DNA of 64,000 nucleotides from JABJPM01 sp964344655 (lineage in GTDB: Archaea > Nanobdellota > Nanobdellia > SCGC-AAA011-G17 > PNOQ01). A program made the position numbers and the translations under genes. The stretch lies in assembly GCA_964344655.1 (NCBI GenBank), contig CAYFOF010000003.1, forward strand, positions 1 to 64,000, given 5' to 3'. Numbering within the stretch: position 1 is the stretch's first letter; each line of letters opens with the position of its first letter. Below the pieces are notes generated by a model, which saw nothing but the letters and a program-made list of their open reading frames with translations, made no database searches and was not told the DNA's origin. This document shows, piece after piece, positions 15,915-26,476 of the stretch.

Positions 15915-16709
15915 ATGACAGAAAAATATCGTTTATTGAGAGCAGAAAAAAGATTGCCAGAAATAAATTTACTTGTGGCCCCACAGGGTGGGAAAACCAA
16001 GATTTTTGGCATTTTTGGAAAAAAACCATTTCAATTTAATCTTGAAGATATGGGTTATGATTGTTATGATCCAACACATTATGGGGGTGTTGCTTATTTT
16101 AATTCAGCCGAGTTTCCAAATTTGTTATTTAGGGAACCGCAAACCCAAGAATCGATATCTGTTATGTCTAATTGTGTTGAAAACATAGAAGAGTTTCAAT
16201 TTGTTGGAGATATGGTCCCATTACAGTTGGGTAGGATGGTGATAACATCGGATGGTGTTTTTACAAATACTTATGAAACAAATGAACAAAAACTTATTGA
16301 ACTTTTAAAAAACGCGGAAAAAGTTAATGGAATTTATTTAATTAATGGTGGAATGGCCTTTGCGCCTTATGAAAGTTTTAAAATGGGTGTCCAATCTGGA
16401 GAAGATTTTGTGCAAGGAGGACTTGCAAGAGCATTAGAGCACACCCTAGAAAAATCTGCAGACAGATTGGAGACTATTGCATCAGAAGAATTTTTTCCAG
16501 AAGGAGTGAATGTTTCAGGATTTAATGATCGAAGAAGAAATGACTCTCAAAGAATTGTTTCATTTTATCCTCAGGATTTACGTGGAATCGAATATCATAA
16601 TTGTTTTTTTGAAGATCCTAAACTTAGACTGATTGTTAGCTGTCAACACCCAAATGATTCTGGTTATGGGTATCTATTTGGAGTTTCAACAAACGAAAAA
16701 GTAGAATAA
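15915..16709 (+). CDS. Hypothetical soluble protein (264 aa)
   Basis: No signal peptide, membrane segment or known motif is seen. The protein is of mixed alpha/beta composition, with a Gly-rich loop (APQGGKTKIFG, residues ~22-32) that is not a P-loop. Codon use matches the neighbours, and it stands alone between convergent-free gaps. Function unknown. Confidence 0.55.
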   Translation: MTEKYRLLRAEKRLPEINLLVAPQGGKTKIFGIFGKKPFQFNLEDMGYDCYDPTHYGGVAYFNSAEFPNLLFREPQTQESISVMSNCVENIEEFQFVGDMVPLQLGRMVITSDGVFTNTYETNEQKLIELLKNAEKVNGIYLINGGMAFAPYESFKMGVQSGEDFVQGGLARALEHTLEKSADRLETIASEEFFPEGVNVSGFNDRRRNDSQRIVSFYPQDLRGIEYHNCFFEDPKLRLIVSCQHPNDSGYGYLFGVSTNEKVE

Positions 16710-16833
16710 ATTTTAAATATTCATTTTCGAAAGTACTAATTGAACATACCCAGATAGTTATATATGAAACAAATAGGAGATATTTTATTGAAACGATACC
16801 TTTAAAAAATAAAAATAAGTTAAAAAAGATAAT

Positions 16834-16957
16834 GCAGGCGTGCCGGAGTGGTCAAACGGGCTAGAGATTTATCGTCGGCTAAGCTTAGGCTACTCTTTAA
16901 GAGTATGAGAAACCTAGTGACTTAGTGTCTACGCAGGTTCGAGTCCTGTCGCCTGCA
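16834..16957 (+). tRNA. tRNA-Leu-like gene of unusual length, intron(s) likely
   Basis: The acceptor GCAGGCG/CGCCTGC, discriminator A, T arm CAGG-TTCGAGT-CCTG and class II variable arm GAC-TTAGT-GTC (matching that of the tRNA-Leu at 13294) are clear. At 124 nt the gene is ~38 nt too long. The 3' anticodon-stem strand should be CCTAG, but its partner is either CTAGA (~16861, one mismatch) or TTAGG (~16886), and no Leu anticodon appears at the usual place after either. A hairpin (TACTCT/AGAGTA) and a palindrome (CTAAGCTTAG) fill the extra sequence. The anticodon is therefore unresolved; one intron at an unusual position, two introns or a decayed gene are all possible. Confidence 0.75.
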
Positions 16958-16965
16958 TTTTATTT

Positions 16966-19900
16966 TTATCTAAAAACTTCCATAAAAGTAGTTCCGCCAA
17001 TTACAGCATGTGCTTGACTATTTGGATGTAATCCGTCTCCATCGTATTCTGATTTTAAGTAACCATTTCCATCATCTAGTGGAGTGAATACATCTACTGC
17101 AAAATCAACATTATTATTTGTTAATATCCAATTATTTATATCTTTAATTATTTTAACTGAATCACTTACGTCTTCACAGTTTTTACGCTCTTCGTACCAT
17201 CTTCCTGCAGGAGTTAAGGTTAGAGCAATTACTGTTTTTCCTTGAGCTTTTAGGTAAGAATATATTGTTTCTAATTTGTTTGCGTATGTTTCGTAATTTC
17301 CTTCACAAGGTATGTCATTTATTCCAGCAAATACTAAAACAGTGTCATAATTATTTAGGTTAAAGCTATCTACGGTTCCTCCCGCGCAATCTCTTGTTTG
17401 TTCTGATCCAAGAAGTCTTAATCTTATATTATCTATGCCACAACTAGAATATCCTCTATAATCTAAATTTATATTGTAGCTTTCTAAATTTGCTTTTAGG
17501 TGATTTGCATAACCTCCGTTGGCAGTTATAGAATCTCCTATGGCCAAAACGTTTGTTATTTGTTTTGTGTTTTTGAAATTAGTAGTTGAAGTTCCGCAGG
17601 AAATAAATCCATAATATCTATCATTTAGTTTGTCTATGTTGTCGGTTGTTTTTGCAACAGTACATCCATAATTTGTATTTGTCGGATGGCAATTTGTATT
17701 CCAGCGATTTCCTCCTATTCTTTCAATTTCTTCTACATTATTATTTGCATCTACAGAAACTCCTGTTACGACATCACAATGTCCTGATCTATCTGGGGTT
17801 AGTGTGTTATATGTGGTTGATCCAGATTCAACTCTGCACAAAATGTCTCCAGGTTTTATATTGTTTATATTTGATATGTCATTTGTTTTACAACTATATT
17901 CATTTGGATTGTCTCTTAATTCTGTGAAATACACTGAATGTTTTCCACTTACTGGGAAATCTGAAACTCCGGCATTTTTCATAACGTAAGAAATAAATGC
18001 TCCAGACCATGGAGTATCTTCGCAATCCCAATTTGTTGTTGATGTTGTACTGAAATAAGATTGTAATTTATTTTGCATGTCGCATTCTTTTCTAGCTCCC
18101 TCTCCCCATGCAGAATATTCTGCTTTGGCAACGTCGACAATATCATTTTTACTTTCTAATTGTGTTGTGATAATATTTCTTGATGCAAAGCCGAATTTAG
18201 ATTTTAAAACATTATATTTTTCCATTACTCCTTCAACGTAATTTGGATGGTGCCCGCAAGTATATCCAGCGTATCCTCTTACTGCGGCCTCCCAACCATT
18301 GTAGGTTGTTGTGGGACCATCACATGTTTTTTGGAAACTCATTCCATTCTCTCTTTCACCCCAATAACGATAAGCATTACTTAAAACATAGACTCCACAT
18401 TGAACATTTGCTTTGGTATTTGTTTTTAATCCGTCAACAGAGCTAGCCCCAGATACTCTTCCATCGGAACAAGCATCGTCAAATCCTGTTCCTGTAATTT
18501 GCATTAAACCTCTGGCTCCAGTGTTGGATGTTGCACTTTGATCACACCCACTTTCGTGCATCATAATTGCTAAAACTAATAGAGGATCAATATCTTTTTC
18601 TTCTGAGTATTGATCTATGTATTGAGCGTATAACTGGCAATTGTTTCCACAATCGCATCTTCTGTCACCAATTACATTTTCTTTCGCATATTGTATTGCT
18701 CCGTAAACATCTCCTGTTCCAGTGACTGTTGTGGTTCCTCTAGAATCACATTTTGTGGCTTGAGTTTGTATCCATGAGATTATTTTATTGAAATCATTTA
18801 GTTCTGTTGTTTTTTCAAATTTTATTCCGTTTTCACATTTCATTTCAAGTTCATTTATGTTTGTATTGCTATCTACGTATGCCCTTAGAACAGTTTCAAA
18901 TCCTTCCCACCAATAATATTTTTTACTTATTCCACCTTTTTTTTCTACGTAAAACCCATTCCAGTGAATTGTTTTATCGTTATCAAATATTAATAAATCG
19001 TTTCCTGCTCGTTTTATATCTAGTTCAAATGGTTGCATCCCGTTTTCTACTCTTTCATAAATTGCATAATATAACCATTCAGCTAATCTGGAAGGAGAAA
19101 TACCATTTACTACGTTTTGACCATTAAATGTATCATATTTATTTTTATCTCCTGTTTTATGTTCAATTATTACTTTATTCCAGTTGTTCATATTTTCCCT
19201 AATTACTTGGGCTATCCCATAGGATGCAGGGGAAAGAGAAATTTCTTCAAAATCTGGGGAGAATACTACTTCTTCATAATCTTCCCATTCTTGATTTGGT
19301 CTTTTTAGAGATAATTCTCCGTCATTTACCCTAAATTGTGTGTTTGATGAAGTTGGTTCAACTTTTATTTCAATTTCTTTATCTGTTAATTCCGAATATG
19401 CTAATTGATCTCTTATTTCTGAAGTTGCTCTACTATCTTCTTGTCCGCAAAACTCTAATATGTCTAGTATATTTGCCCCACCAGATTCAAATTTGGATTT
19501 TCTATTATCTCCTTTGTGTACGGTAATATGATCATCATCCTTTCCTGGAGGGTTGTTTACAGTTTCTACTATTTCTTTTACTCCGCCAGAAAAATCTTTT
19601 CCAACTAAACCTTCACAAACGTCAGAAAGAATTGTTGCGTATTTTGAATTTTTTATTAAATTACAATCTTCATTTTGATATATTTTTATCCATTCTTCAT
19701 TGTTTGTTGGACCTTCTAATTTGTATTCCCACGTTCCAAATAAATATCTGAATGAGGCTCTATCGCTATTACTATTTGAATCATCAGCGTCGTAAAATAT
19801 AGAACATTGAGCAGATTGTTCATCAAGTTTTCTTTGGGCTTCTTGTTGGGTTTCTTCTATTTTTTTGTATCCTGCCAGGGTTATTAGATGTTCTGCTGCT

Positions 19901-22900
19901 AATGAATGTGATTTTTCTATCACTTCAAAATCTCTTGCTCTGTCAATTAAATCATATAATTTTCCTATAAATTCTATTTTTGTTTGACGATCTCTTGGAT
20001 CTATTCCTAGTGATTCGAATGCAAGGGATTGGTATTCTTCTTCTGAATTATCATCTAATGTTTGTTGTATTTCGTTTCTTCTTTCTTGTTCTTGTGCTGG
20101 AGTATATTCATTATTTCTTTGAGCTTCTGCGATTACTTCTGATAAATTATATGAAGTATCATGTAATGATTGTTTTATTCCAGCAGAATAAAGATAGCAA
20201 TTTCCTAGCTCTCTTCCTAAATCATCTTGTCCACAAGTTCCTACAAATTCCCATTCATCTCCCACACCATCGGGGTCGTATGCTGCACAAACTCTTTTTA
20301 CTCCAGAAGTAAATAATCCAGGAACATAACTTCTTTCTCTTGGAACACATTGTTCTGCAGTTTGGATATTATCGTTTAATGTTGATTTTATTAATTCATC
20401 TTTTAGATATTGAGTTGAGAATCCACTTGATGTACTTCCGAATCCACATTCTTGAATACCATCTATGATTATACACATTTCTACAAATCCTGGAGGTAAA
20501 TTTGGAAGTGTGAAACTTTGATCTACACTTTCTCCTCTTCTTAGGATTCTATCTCCTTGGAATAATCCAGGATCGTTAACTGTGATTGTTTGTCCGTTTA
20601 TGTCTTTCAAAACTACTTTATACCTTATGTCTTTATTTCTTCCAGCGTATATGTGATAGTAAATTCTGTATGTTGATTGCCCGGTTCCTATTGTAGCTTG
20701 AGTGTTTATGAAACCAGATTGTAAATTTACTTCTGAAGATCTATCTTCTTCAAACCATCCTGTGAATTGCGGTGGACTCTCTGGTGATGTTAATTGACCC
20801 AGTAGATCTCCTCCTGCGGGGGTTCTTCCGAATATTGCTTGTTTACAAAGTGTGCTTCCTACTTCGCTGGAGGTTCTTCCTCTGAATGCTGAGAATGCTG
20901 AAGATGCATAACTCTTTGTGAAAAAGTTTACAGAATCTCCAAGTCTACTCCAACTAGATTCCCATAATTTATATTCTCCTCCGCCGGATGAACCAAATAC
21001 TGCTGTTGAGATGAAACTTTGTATCTTTCCAAAGACATTTACTAATGCTAAAGCTTCTTCCCATAAAATATTACACATGTATAAACTTCTTATTTCATTA
21101 CAGATTCCTACAGATTCCCCACTTGTTTTGGCTACTTCTAGACAATCTCTGAAACTACCAAACATAGAATAGATGTTTTCTAATCCTGCATGTATTCCAG
21201 TTAAACAAATTGGAAGAATATCTCCATTGCCCCATCCTAGTGTGATTGAACCAATGATTCCTTTTTGTACTACAGATCCTGCATCTCCCCCAAGATCCCA
21301 TCTCCCTCCAAGATTAAATCTTGATGGCGGACACATTACAGGATCACAAACATTGTATAAAATTTTACAATCTGTAGAAGACATTGAATCTTCACATTGT
21401 CCATTTGGATCTAATCTTGATCCTATATTTCCTTCGTATTGTTCAATTAATATGTCTTGACCGTTGAATTTTACTATTGATCCCTTGTCTTTTGTAGCTA
21501 GTGGAACTGCTTGTTGATATGTTCTTTCTATTTCATAAGCTAACCTATCATTTTCTTTTAATCTTGTATCTGGATGTAATTGTGTTGAGGACATTACTAG
21601 TTTATCATCTTCTGTGTCTGGAATTCCGTCTGAGCCAATATTCCATACTGAAAATCTATATCCTCCTCTTCTTTCTGCATTTTCATCTACTTGTATGTAG
21701 TTTGCAAAACTTAGTGATTCTTCTCCACCATTATATTGGAATGGGATTAATGTTGGAGTGTTAGTTTCATCGTCGAAGTAAATTCTTGGAACTGTTGTAT
21801 ATTGAGTTAAGAAAGATCCTTCTGAAAGTCCGGCAAGGTAAATGTTTCCGTTTGCTTCATAAAAGTCTCCTCTGGTACTTGAAAGGATTTCACTTCCATC
21901 CATTATTGGGGTTACAGTTATTTTATTTCCTTCCGTATCTATTATGTATTTGTTATCTCCATCTGTGTAAAGCGGGAATGGGTTATTGTTTGGTCTGGAG
22001 ATTATATCTCTTCCTTGAAGTGTTTGTTGTGCACGAGTGTCTTGATCTGTGAAGAATGCATTTGAAGGAGTTGTTAAAGAACCAGTTCCAACACTTAATC
22101 TGTATCTTAATTCAATTTCTTTTATTTCTTTATCAGAAAGTTCTTGATCTCCTATTTCTTCTCTTATTGATCGATCAATTTTATTTACTTTTTGTAGTTG
22201 TTCGTCAAAGTCTAAACTGCCGTCTTGCCAAACTTCTTCATCATACATTGATTCGTATAATTCTTGACCTGAAAGATCTCCGTATTTGTGTAATAATGTT
22301 AAGTTTGTTACATCCATGTTTAATCTTGTAGCTATTCCTTGTAAAGATTCTTCATCTTCAAAATCTACATCTTTGAATAATTCATCTAATTCGTTTTTTG
22401 TTCTTTGAGAAATTTCTACTCTTTCTTCTATTTCATTTTTAGCATCGTTGAAACAATTTATTGAGGCTTGAGTGTTAGTCCCGTGTACACTTTCACAGTC
22501 TTCTCTTACTCTATTTTCAATTAATCTTTTTGCAGGATTTGAAAAGAAAGCATTTTTTATTGTTAGTGCAGCAAATGTTGCATAACAAACTCCTTTCCAG
22601 GTTGAAATTATACTTCCTAGTCTATTTATTATTCCGTCTAGTCTAGAAAGTGTTCTATCTGTTGAGGCAATCATCTTATCAATTTCTTCAGGAGTCCATT
22701 GCCATAATCTTTTTTCTATTGGCAAGTGAATTGTAAATTGAGAAGTTCCATAATTATCTCTTGTTCCTGGAGTTACAGTTATTATTGCACTTTCAACTAC
22801 ATCTATTTTATCTATGTAAATGAATCTAGATTGAGTACCGAAAGGAACTTGAGTTTTTTTGCCTATTTCTAATGTTCTTGTATTTGCTTCTGGTCTGTTT

Positions 22901-24444
22901 CTTGAATTTAATTCTGTGAATTCTTGTTGGATCACAACTTCATTTGAGCTTATTGAAGTTATTGCCCATCTATATTTATTTCCTGACTCGTCAATTATCT
23001 CTGGAGAAATGTATTCTCCGATTGTTCCTTCATCAAAATCGAAATTTATTATGCTATCATCAAAACTGTTTAATACAGCATAATTTACTTTACTTTGTTC
23101 TGCATCATCATCAATTGATATTAAAGTTATTAACATATCATCTGCTTTGACATAATTGTATTTGTTTTGTAATCTTAATTGAGAATTATCTAATCTTTCT
23201 TGATATTTTTCTTGCAATGAAGGATCTGCTTGTATTGCATTTAGTAAGAAAAGATTTGCTTTTTCTATTGAATTAAGACCTTCGTAAGCCTCAGAAATTT
23301 TTACATAGTATTCTGCTTCTTCTGTTGAAGTTTCTGCTAGTTGTAATGCAGATCTGTAATCTTCAATTGCTTGACAGTATAACTGAGTTGAAGAAGCAGC
23401 GCTTAATTGTTCACTTGGTAGATATCTGAAATTTGCACACGGATCTGAAATTTCACTTCCCTCTTCATATGCTATGAATAATTCATTTCCATCTGTGTCA
23501 ACTATTATTAATCCGTCAGAAAATATTTCTTTTACAACCCATTCACTGTTTAATTTCATTCCAGCAACATAATCTTTTGTTGATGAAACAATTTCTTCTC
23601 CTAAATCTTCTTCAATTAGTAACCTTGCTTTGTTTTCGTTTTTACTTACTCTTTCTAGTTTTAGATTAATTCTACTTTCCAGTAAACTTGGAGCCCCTGG
23701 GAGTGTAACTTCTTTTGGTTCTCCTCCAGCTGTTAATTTAACTTGATTAGCAAATCCTATTTTTCTTTTATTTCCGTCGTATAATTGTACTCTTGCGGTG
23801 TTTCCATTTATTTCTATAACTCTTATGTACCCTCTTCCGCCCCATAAAGCACTATCTTTTAGTTCTTTGTTTAGCCATGCTTCTTCATCCTTTTGAGGAG
23901 CGAGATTGAAACTTTGTGTACTTAAAACTCCAAATCCAGATTCAACATCAAAATAAATTCTTGCATCAACTTCAATTGTTATTTCTTCAGGAACTTTTTC
24001 TTCTAGTGGTTGACGTTTTAGTCTTACAGTTGTGTATCCTAGATCTATGTTTCCATTTGCATCAACTACTAATTCTTCTCCTTTTGGTCTTACTAGAGAA
24101 GTTAATCCTCCTTGAATGTATTTACTTGATTCTCGGTTTGGGATTAAATCTATATGTTTAATTTTCATATCTCCGTAAAATGGAGCCCCCGCAGGAGATT
24201 GAGAATCACCGAATAATGCAGTGCCTAAAGTTTTACCAGAAAGAAATACGTGAACATTTGCTGCTCTGTGTTGGAATAAATCAGAAGTTATTGGAGTTGG
24301 GCTTACGTGATCTACGTTTATTGTAAGTGCTTCTCCTAAGTCTCTTGTGTCTCCTTCTATTGGATCGTTGTAATATCCAAAGGAAGTTACTGGAGTACTA
24401 ACTATTAAAATTATACAAATTATTGCGTATATTGCTTTATTCAT
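16966..24444 (-). CDS. Giant exported protein with SLT transglycosylase, DUF2272-like and SGNH hydrolase domains
   Basis: The 2492-aa protein begins with a signal peptide (residues 1-22). Residues ~30-330 are beta-rich; ~350-425 form TPR-like helices; a hydrophobic stretch lies at ~617-635 and another long one at ~1060-1150, with many Cys. Near the C-terminus three enzyme modules follow. A lytic transglycosylase (SLT, ~1935-2080) has catalytic-type Glu1964 (MMHESG), ARGLMQIT and AVRGYAGY. A DUF2272/CHAP-like module (~2098-2285) has PWSGAFISYVM, HSVYF and PGDILCR. An SGNH hydrolase (~2298-2492) has GDSIT (Ser2305), GIND and DGLHPN. These families act on peptidoglycan and on acetyl/acyl esters. 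The gene overlaps the upstream pilin-like gene by 4 nt (ATGA). Action on bacterial cell walls is an inference. Confidence 0.85.
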   Translation of the reverse strand: MNKAIYAIICIILIVSTPVTSFGYYNDPIEGDTRDLGEALTINVDHVSPTPITSDLFQHRAANVHVFLSGKTLGTALFGDSQSPAGAPFYGDMKIKHIDLIPNRESSKYIQGGLTSLVRPKGEELVVDANGNIDLGYTTVRLKRQPLEEKVPEEITIEVDARIYFDVESGFGVLSTQSFNLAPQKDEEAWLNKELKDSALWGGRGYIRVIEINGNTARVQLYDGNKRKIGFANQVKLTAGGEPKEVTLPGAPSLLESRINLKLERVSKNENKARLLIEEDLGEEIVSSTKDYVAGMKLNSEWVVKEIFSDGLIIVDTDGNELFIAYEEGSEISDPCANFRYLPSEQLSAASSTQLYCQAIEDYRSALQLAETSTEEAEYYVKISEAYEGLNSIEKANLFLLNAIQADPSLQEKYQERLDNSQLRLQNKYNYVKADDMLITLISIDDDAEQSKVNYAVLNSFDDSIINFDFDEGTIGEYISPEIIDESGNKYRWAITSISSNEVVIQQEFTELNSRNRPEANTRTLEIGKKTQVPFGTQSRFIYIDKIDVVESAIITVTPGTRDNYGTSQFTIHLPIEKRLWQWTPEEIDKMIASTDRTLSRLDGIINRLGSIISTWKGVCYATFAALTIKNAFFSNPAKRLIENRVREDCESVHGTNTQASINCFNDAKNEIEERVEISQRTKNELDELFKDVDFEDEESLQGIATRLNMDVTNLTLLHKYGDLSGQELYESMYDEEVWQDGSLDFDEQLQKVNKIDRSIREEIGDQELSDKEIKEIELRYRLSVGTGSLTTPSNAFFTDQDTRAQQTLQGRDIISRPNNNPFPLYTDGDNKYIIDTEGNKITVTPIMDGSEILSSTRGDFYEANGNIYLAGLSEGSFLTQYTTVPRIYFDDETNTPTLIPFQYNGGEESLSFANYIQVDENAERRGGYRFSVWNIGSDGIPDTEDDKLVMSSTQLHPDTRLKENDRLAYEIERTYQQAVPLATKDKGSIVKFNGQDILIEQYEGNIGSRLDPNGQCEDSMSSTDCKILYNVCDPVMCPPSRFNLGGRWDLGGDAGSVVQKGIIGSITLGWGNGDILPICLTGIHAGLENIYSMFGSFRDCLEVAKTSGESVGICNEIRSLYMCNILWEEALALVNVFGKIQSFISTAVFGSSGGGEYKLWESSWSRLGDSVNFFTKSYASSAFSAFRGRTSSEVGSTLCKQAIFGRTPAGGDLLGQLTSPESPPQFTGWFEEDRSSEVNLQSGFINTQATIGTGQSTYRIYYHIYAGRNKDIRYKVVLKDINGQTITVNDPGLFQGDRILRRGESVDQSFTLPNLPPGFVEMCIIIDGIQECGFGSTSSGFSTQYLKDELIKSTLNDNIQTAEQCVPRERSYVPGLFTSGVKRVCAAYDPDGVGDEWEFVGTCGQDDLGRELGNCYLYSAGIKQSLHDTSYNLSEVIAEAQRNNEYTPAQEQERRNEIQQTLDDNSEEEYQSLAFESLGIDPRDRQTKIEFIGKLYDLIDRARDFEVIEKSHSLAAEHLITLAGYKKIEETQQEAQRKLDEQSAQCSIFYDADDSNSNSDRASFRYLFGTWEYKLEGPTNNEEWIKIYQNEDCNLIKNSKYATILSDVCEGLVGKDFSGGVKEIVETVNNPPGKDDDHITVHKGDNRKSKFESGGANILDILEFCGQEDSRATSEIRDQLAYSELTDKEIEIKVEPTSSNTQFRVNDGELSLKRPNQEWEDYEEVVFSPDFEEISLSPASYGIAQVIRENMNNWNKVIIEHKTGDKNKYDTFNGQNVVNGISPSRLAEWLYYAIYERVENGMQPFELDIKRAGNDLLIFDNDKTIHWNGFYVEKKGGISKKYYWWEGFETVLRAYVDSNTNINELEMKCENGIKFEKTTELNDFNKIISWIQTQATKCDSRGTTTVTGTGDVYGAIQYAKENVIGDRRCDCGNNCQLYAQYIDQYSEEKDIDPLLVLAIMMHESGCDQSATSNTGARGLMQITGTGFDDACSDGRVSGASSVDGLKTNTKANVQCGVYVLSNAYRYWGERENGMSFQKTCDGPTTTYNGWEAAVRGYAGYTCGHHPNYVEGVMEKYNVLKSKFGFASRNIITTQLESKNDIVDVAKAEYSAWGEGARKECDMQNKLQSYFSTTSTTNWDCEDTPWSGAFISYVMKNAGVSDFPVSGKHSVYFTELRDNPNEYSCKTNDISNINNIKPGDILCRVESGSTTYNTLTPDRSGHCDVVTGVSVDANNNVEEIERIGGNRWNTNCHPTNTNYGCTVAKTTDNIDKLNDRYYGFISCGTSTTNFKNTKQITNVLAIGDSITANGGYANHLKANLESYNINLDYRGYSSCGIDNIRLRLLGSEQTRDCAGGTVDSFNLNNYDTVLVFAGINDIPCEGNYETYANKLETIYSYLKAQGKTVIALTLTPAGRWYEERKNCEDVSDSVKIIKDINNWILTNNNVDFAVDVFTPLDDGNGYLKSEYDGDGLHPNSQAHAVIGGTTFMEVFR

Positions 24445-26414
24445 TGTACTTCTGGGTATATGAAATTTTGATTATTTGCATTTGCATTCATGTTATTGAA
24501 AACATCTAACATTTCTGATTGTGTTCTTGGAGTTTTATCATATGGGACGTAAACTGTTAGTTTATTTCTATTGAAAACATCAGCATACCATTCGTATGCA
24601 GCTCCGCCGACAATAACATCCGTTAGTGTTCCTCCATCAAATTCGGATTCAAAACATTTTTCTTCACTTGAGAATAATCCAAGTATTCCTGGACGTGGAA
24701 CTTTTACACAACTTATTTCTGAATCGGATTTAAGTTCTATGTTTGTATTTTCTTCAGTTAGTAAGTATGAAGTTACTTGGTAGTTTCCGTCGGTTAATTT
24801 TATTTCAGTGTCTTCATTTGTTACCATAGTTATGTATCCATTATCTAGGTTTTCAAATTGTACTACCGCTTGTTTGTCATTTACGGAACTAGTGAATCCA
24901 TCTCCAAGTTGAACTTCTTTTATTTCTAATTCTAGAGTGTAGTGTTTGTCTAGTAGAACTGTAGTTTCTTGATCTATGTTTGTTGAAATAAATTCTCCGC
25001 CAAGCTCATAGCCATCTTTTTGTGCAATTATTGCACCGTTTAAACATGGAGGGAAGTTTGCATTTATTTTTCCTTGTTCATTTGTTTCTCCAATATAACA
25101 AGTAGATGTGAAACATTTGTATAGTATACTTGTATCTTCAATATCTCTGAATGTTTTGCTGTCATAAACTGTTACTTCCATTGGTTTTACTTTGTTTTCA
25201 CAGAAATTATCTGTAAATTCATTTGAATATTCTGTGTTGAATACTTCTCCCTCATATGCTCTTGGATTGTTGTTATCTATGATTACTGTTGTTGCGTATT
25301 GGAAAGTTAATCCAGTATTGTCGTCGGTTAATCCAATTAATACTGGGTATTTTACGTCGTAAACAAAATGGTAATTGTTTAAACAGAAAAATAAGTTTAG
25401 GAATTTACTTATCTCTGGAGTTTGTTGTGTTAGAGCATCTCCTACTAAAATTTCTCCTTTTGTTGGTGAGACATCCATAAACATTGGGAAGTCGGTTGAA
25501 TAGGTGAATGATTCAGTTATATATTCGGGTTTTGTTATGTCTATTTCAAAATAATCTCTATTTGTTGGAAGATATGCAGATGAAGTTGGGTCTTTTAAGG
25601 TTAGGGCAGCTATGTTTGTGTTTGTTATTGATTTAAGATCTTCTAGAACTCTTGATTTTTGCCAAACTTTTCTTTCACATGAAAACTCTGTTGTTGAATA
25701 TGGAATTTCTTCGTATGTTGCCATTAGATCAATTGTTTTTTCTTCTAGGAATAATTCTTCATTTTCTTTTTCCATAACTTCTTTTGCAAGATTGTATAGT
25801 TCTCCTAATTTTGAATCTGCTATTACCATTAGTTTATCTATATCAGTATAAACTTCTTTTAGTGAAATTTGTAAATCAGAATTTAATTTTACTTGAACAT
25901 TGTTTTGGTTTATTTTTACTTCTGAAGATAATATTTCTGGATAGTTTATTGTGAATCCATCTTCTTCAAAACTTTGAGCAAAATATTCGCAGTTGTTGAA
26001 ATTATTGTTTATGTATTCTTCAAGTTCTCTTTCCATTTCTTCTATAGTTGGAATTTGTTGTTGTTGGATTCCATTTGAGGTTTCATAAAACCAATATGCA
26101 ACTTCATGGATTGAGTAAAGATTTAATGTATTTGAGAATTCATCATTTATTGTTCTTTTGTAAGGTTCTTCTGGAAGGTTTATGTATCCTCCTTGAGAAG
26201 CTAAAATGTTTATTCCATCTTGAGTTATTCCTTCTAAACATACATCAAAATAGTCTTTTGCGGGTCTTATTTGTTCTGGAATTATTATAGAATTCATCTC
26301 TGATTCAAAATCTTGTTCTAATATTTGAGATCTGAAGGAAAATAGTATTGTAAATACTGCTAAAATGACAATTCCTAGAATTATAAATACAGTAACTTGA
26401 CCCCTCTTTTTCAT
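24441..26414 (-). CDS. RGQVT-type (pilin-like N-terminus) surface protein
   Basis: The 657-aa protein starts MKKRGQVTVFIILG followed by a hydrophobic helix (residues ~8-30). This short basic head plus helix resembles type IV pilin-like signal sequences and is frequent in DPANN surface proteins. The remainder is predicted outside the cell: a helical part (~35-200), then beta-rich segments with Cys pairs, and a carboxypeptidase-regulatory-like beta domain (~400-560). A TATA box (CTTTATAAAG, ~26436-26445) lies ~25 nt upstream. It is the first gene of an operon with the giant hydrolase and may anchor or assemble with it. Confidence 0.7.
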   Translation of the reverse strand: MKKRGQVTVFIILGIVILAVFTILFSFRSQILEQDFESEMNSIIIPEQIRPAKDYFDVCLEGITQDGINILASQGGYINLPEEPYKRTINDEFSNTLNLYSIHEVAYWFYETSNGIQQQQIPTIEEMERELEEYINNNFNNCEYFAQSFEEDGFTINYPEILSSEVKINQNNVQVKLNSDLQISLKEVYTDIDKLMVIADSKLGELYNLAKEVMEKENEELFLEEKTIDLMATYEEIPYSTTEFSCERKVWQKSRVLEDLKSITNTNIAALTLKDPTSSAYLPTNRDYFEIDITKPEYITESFTYSTDFPMFMDVSPTKGEILVGDALTQQTPEISKFLNLFFCLNNYHFVYDVKYPVLIGLTDDNTGLTFQYATTVIIDNNNPRAYEGEVFNTEYSNEFTDNFCENKVKPMEVTVYDSKTFRDIEDTSILYKCFTSTCYIGETNEQGKINANFPPCLNGAIIAQKDGYELGGEFISTNIDQETTVLLDKHYTLELEIKEVQLGDGFTSSVNDKQAVVQFENLDNGYITMVTNEDTEIKLTDGNYQVTSYLLTEENTNIELKSDSEISCVKVPRPGILGLFSSEEKCFESEFDGGTLTDVIVGGAAYEWYADVFNRNKLTVYVPYDKTPRTQSEMLDVFNNMNANANNQNFIYPEVQ

Positions 26415-26476
26415 GTTAAGAAATTACGCATTTAGCTTTATAAAGTTTGTGATGAAAAATAGACGATAAAATTAGA

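Noticed and set aside
17646..24161. Numerous plus-strand frames of 60-110 codons across the giant gene
   Set aside because: They are Leu/His/Tyr-rich shadows of the minus-strand gene, without promoters or ribosome sites.
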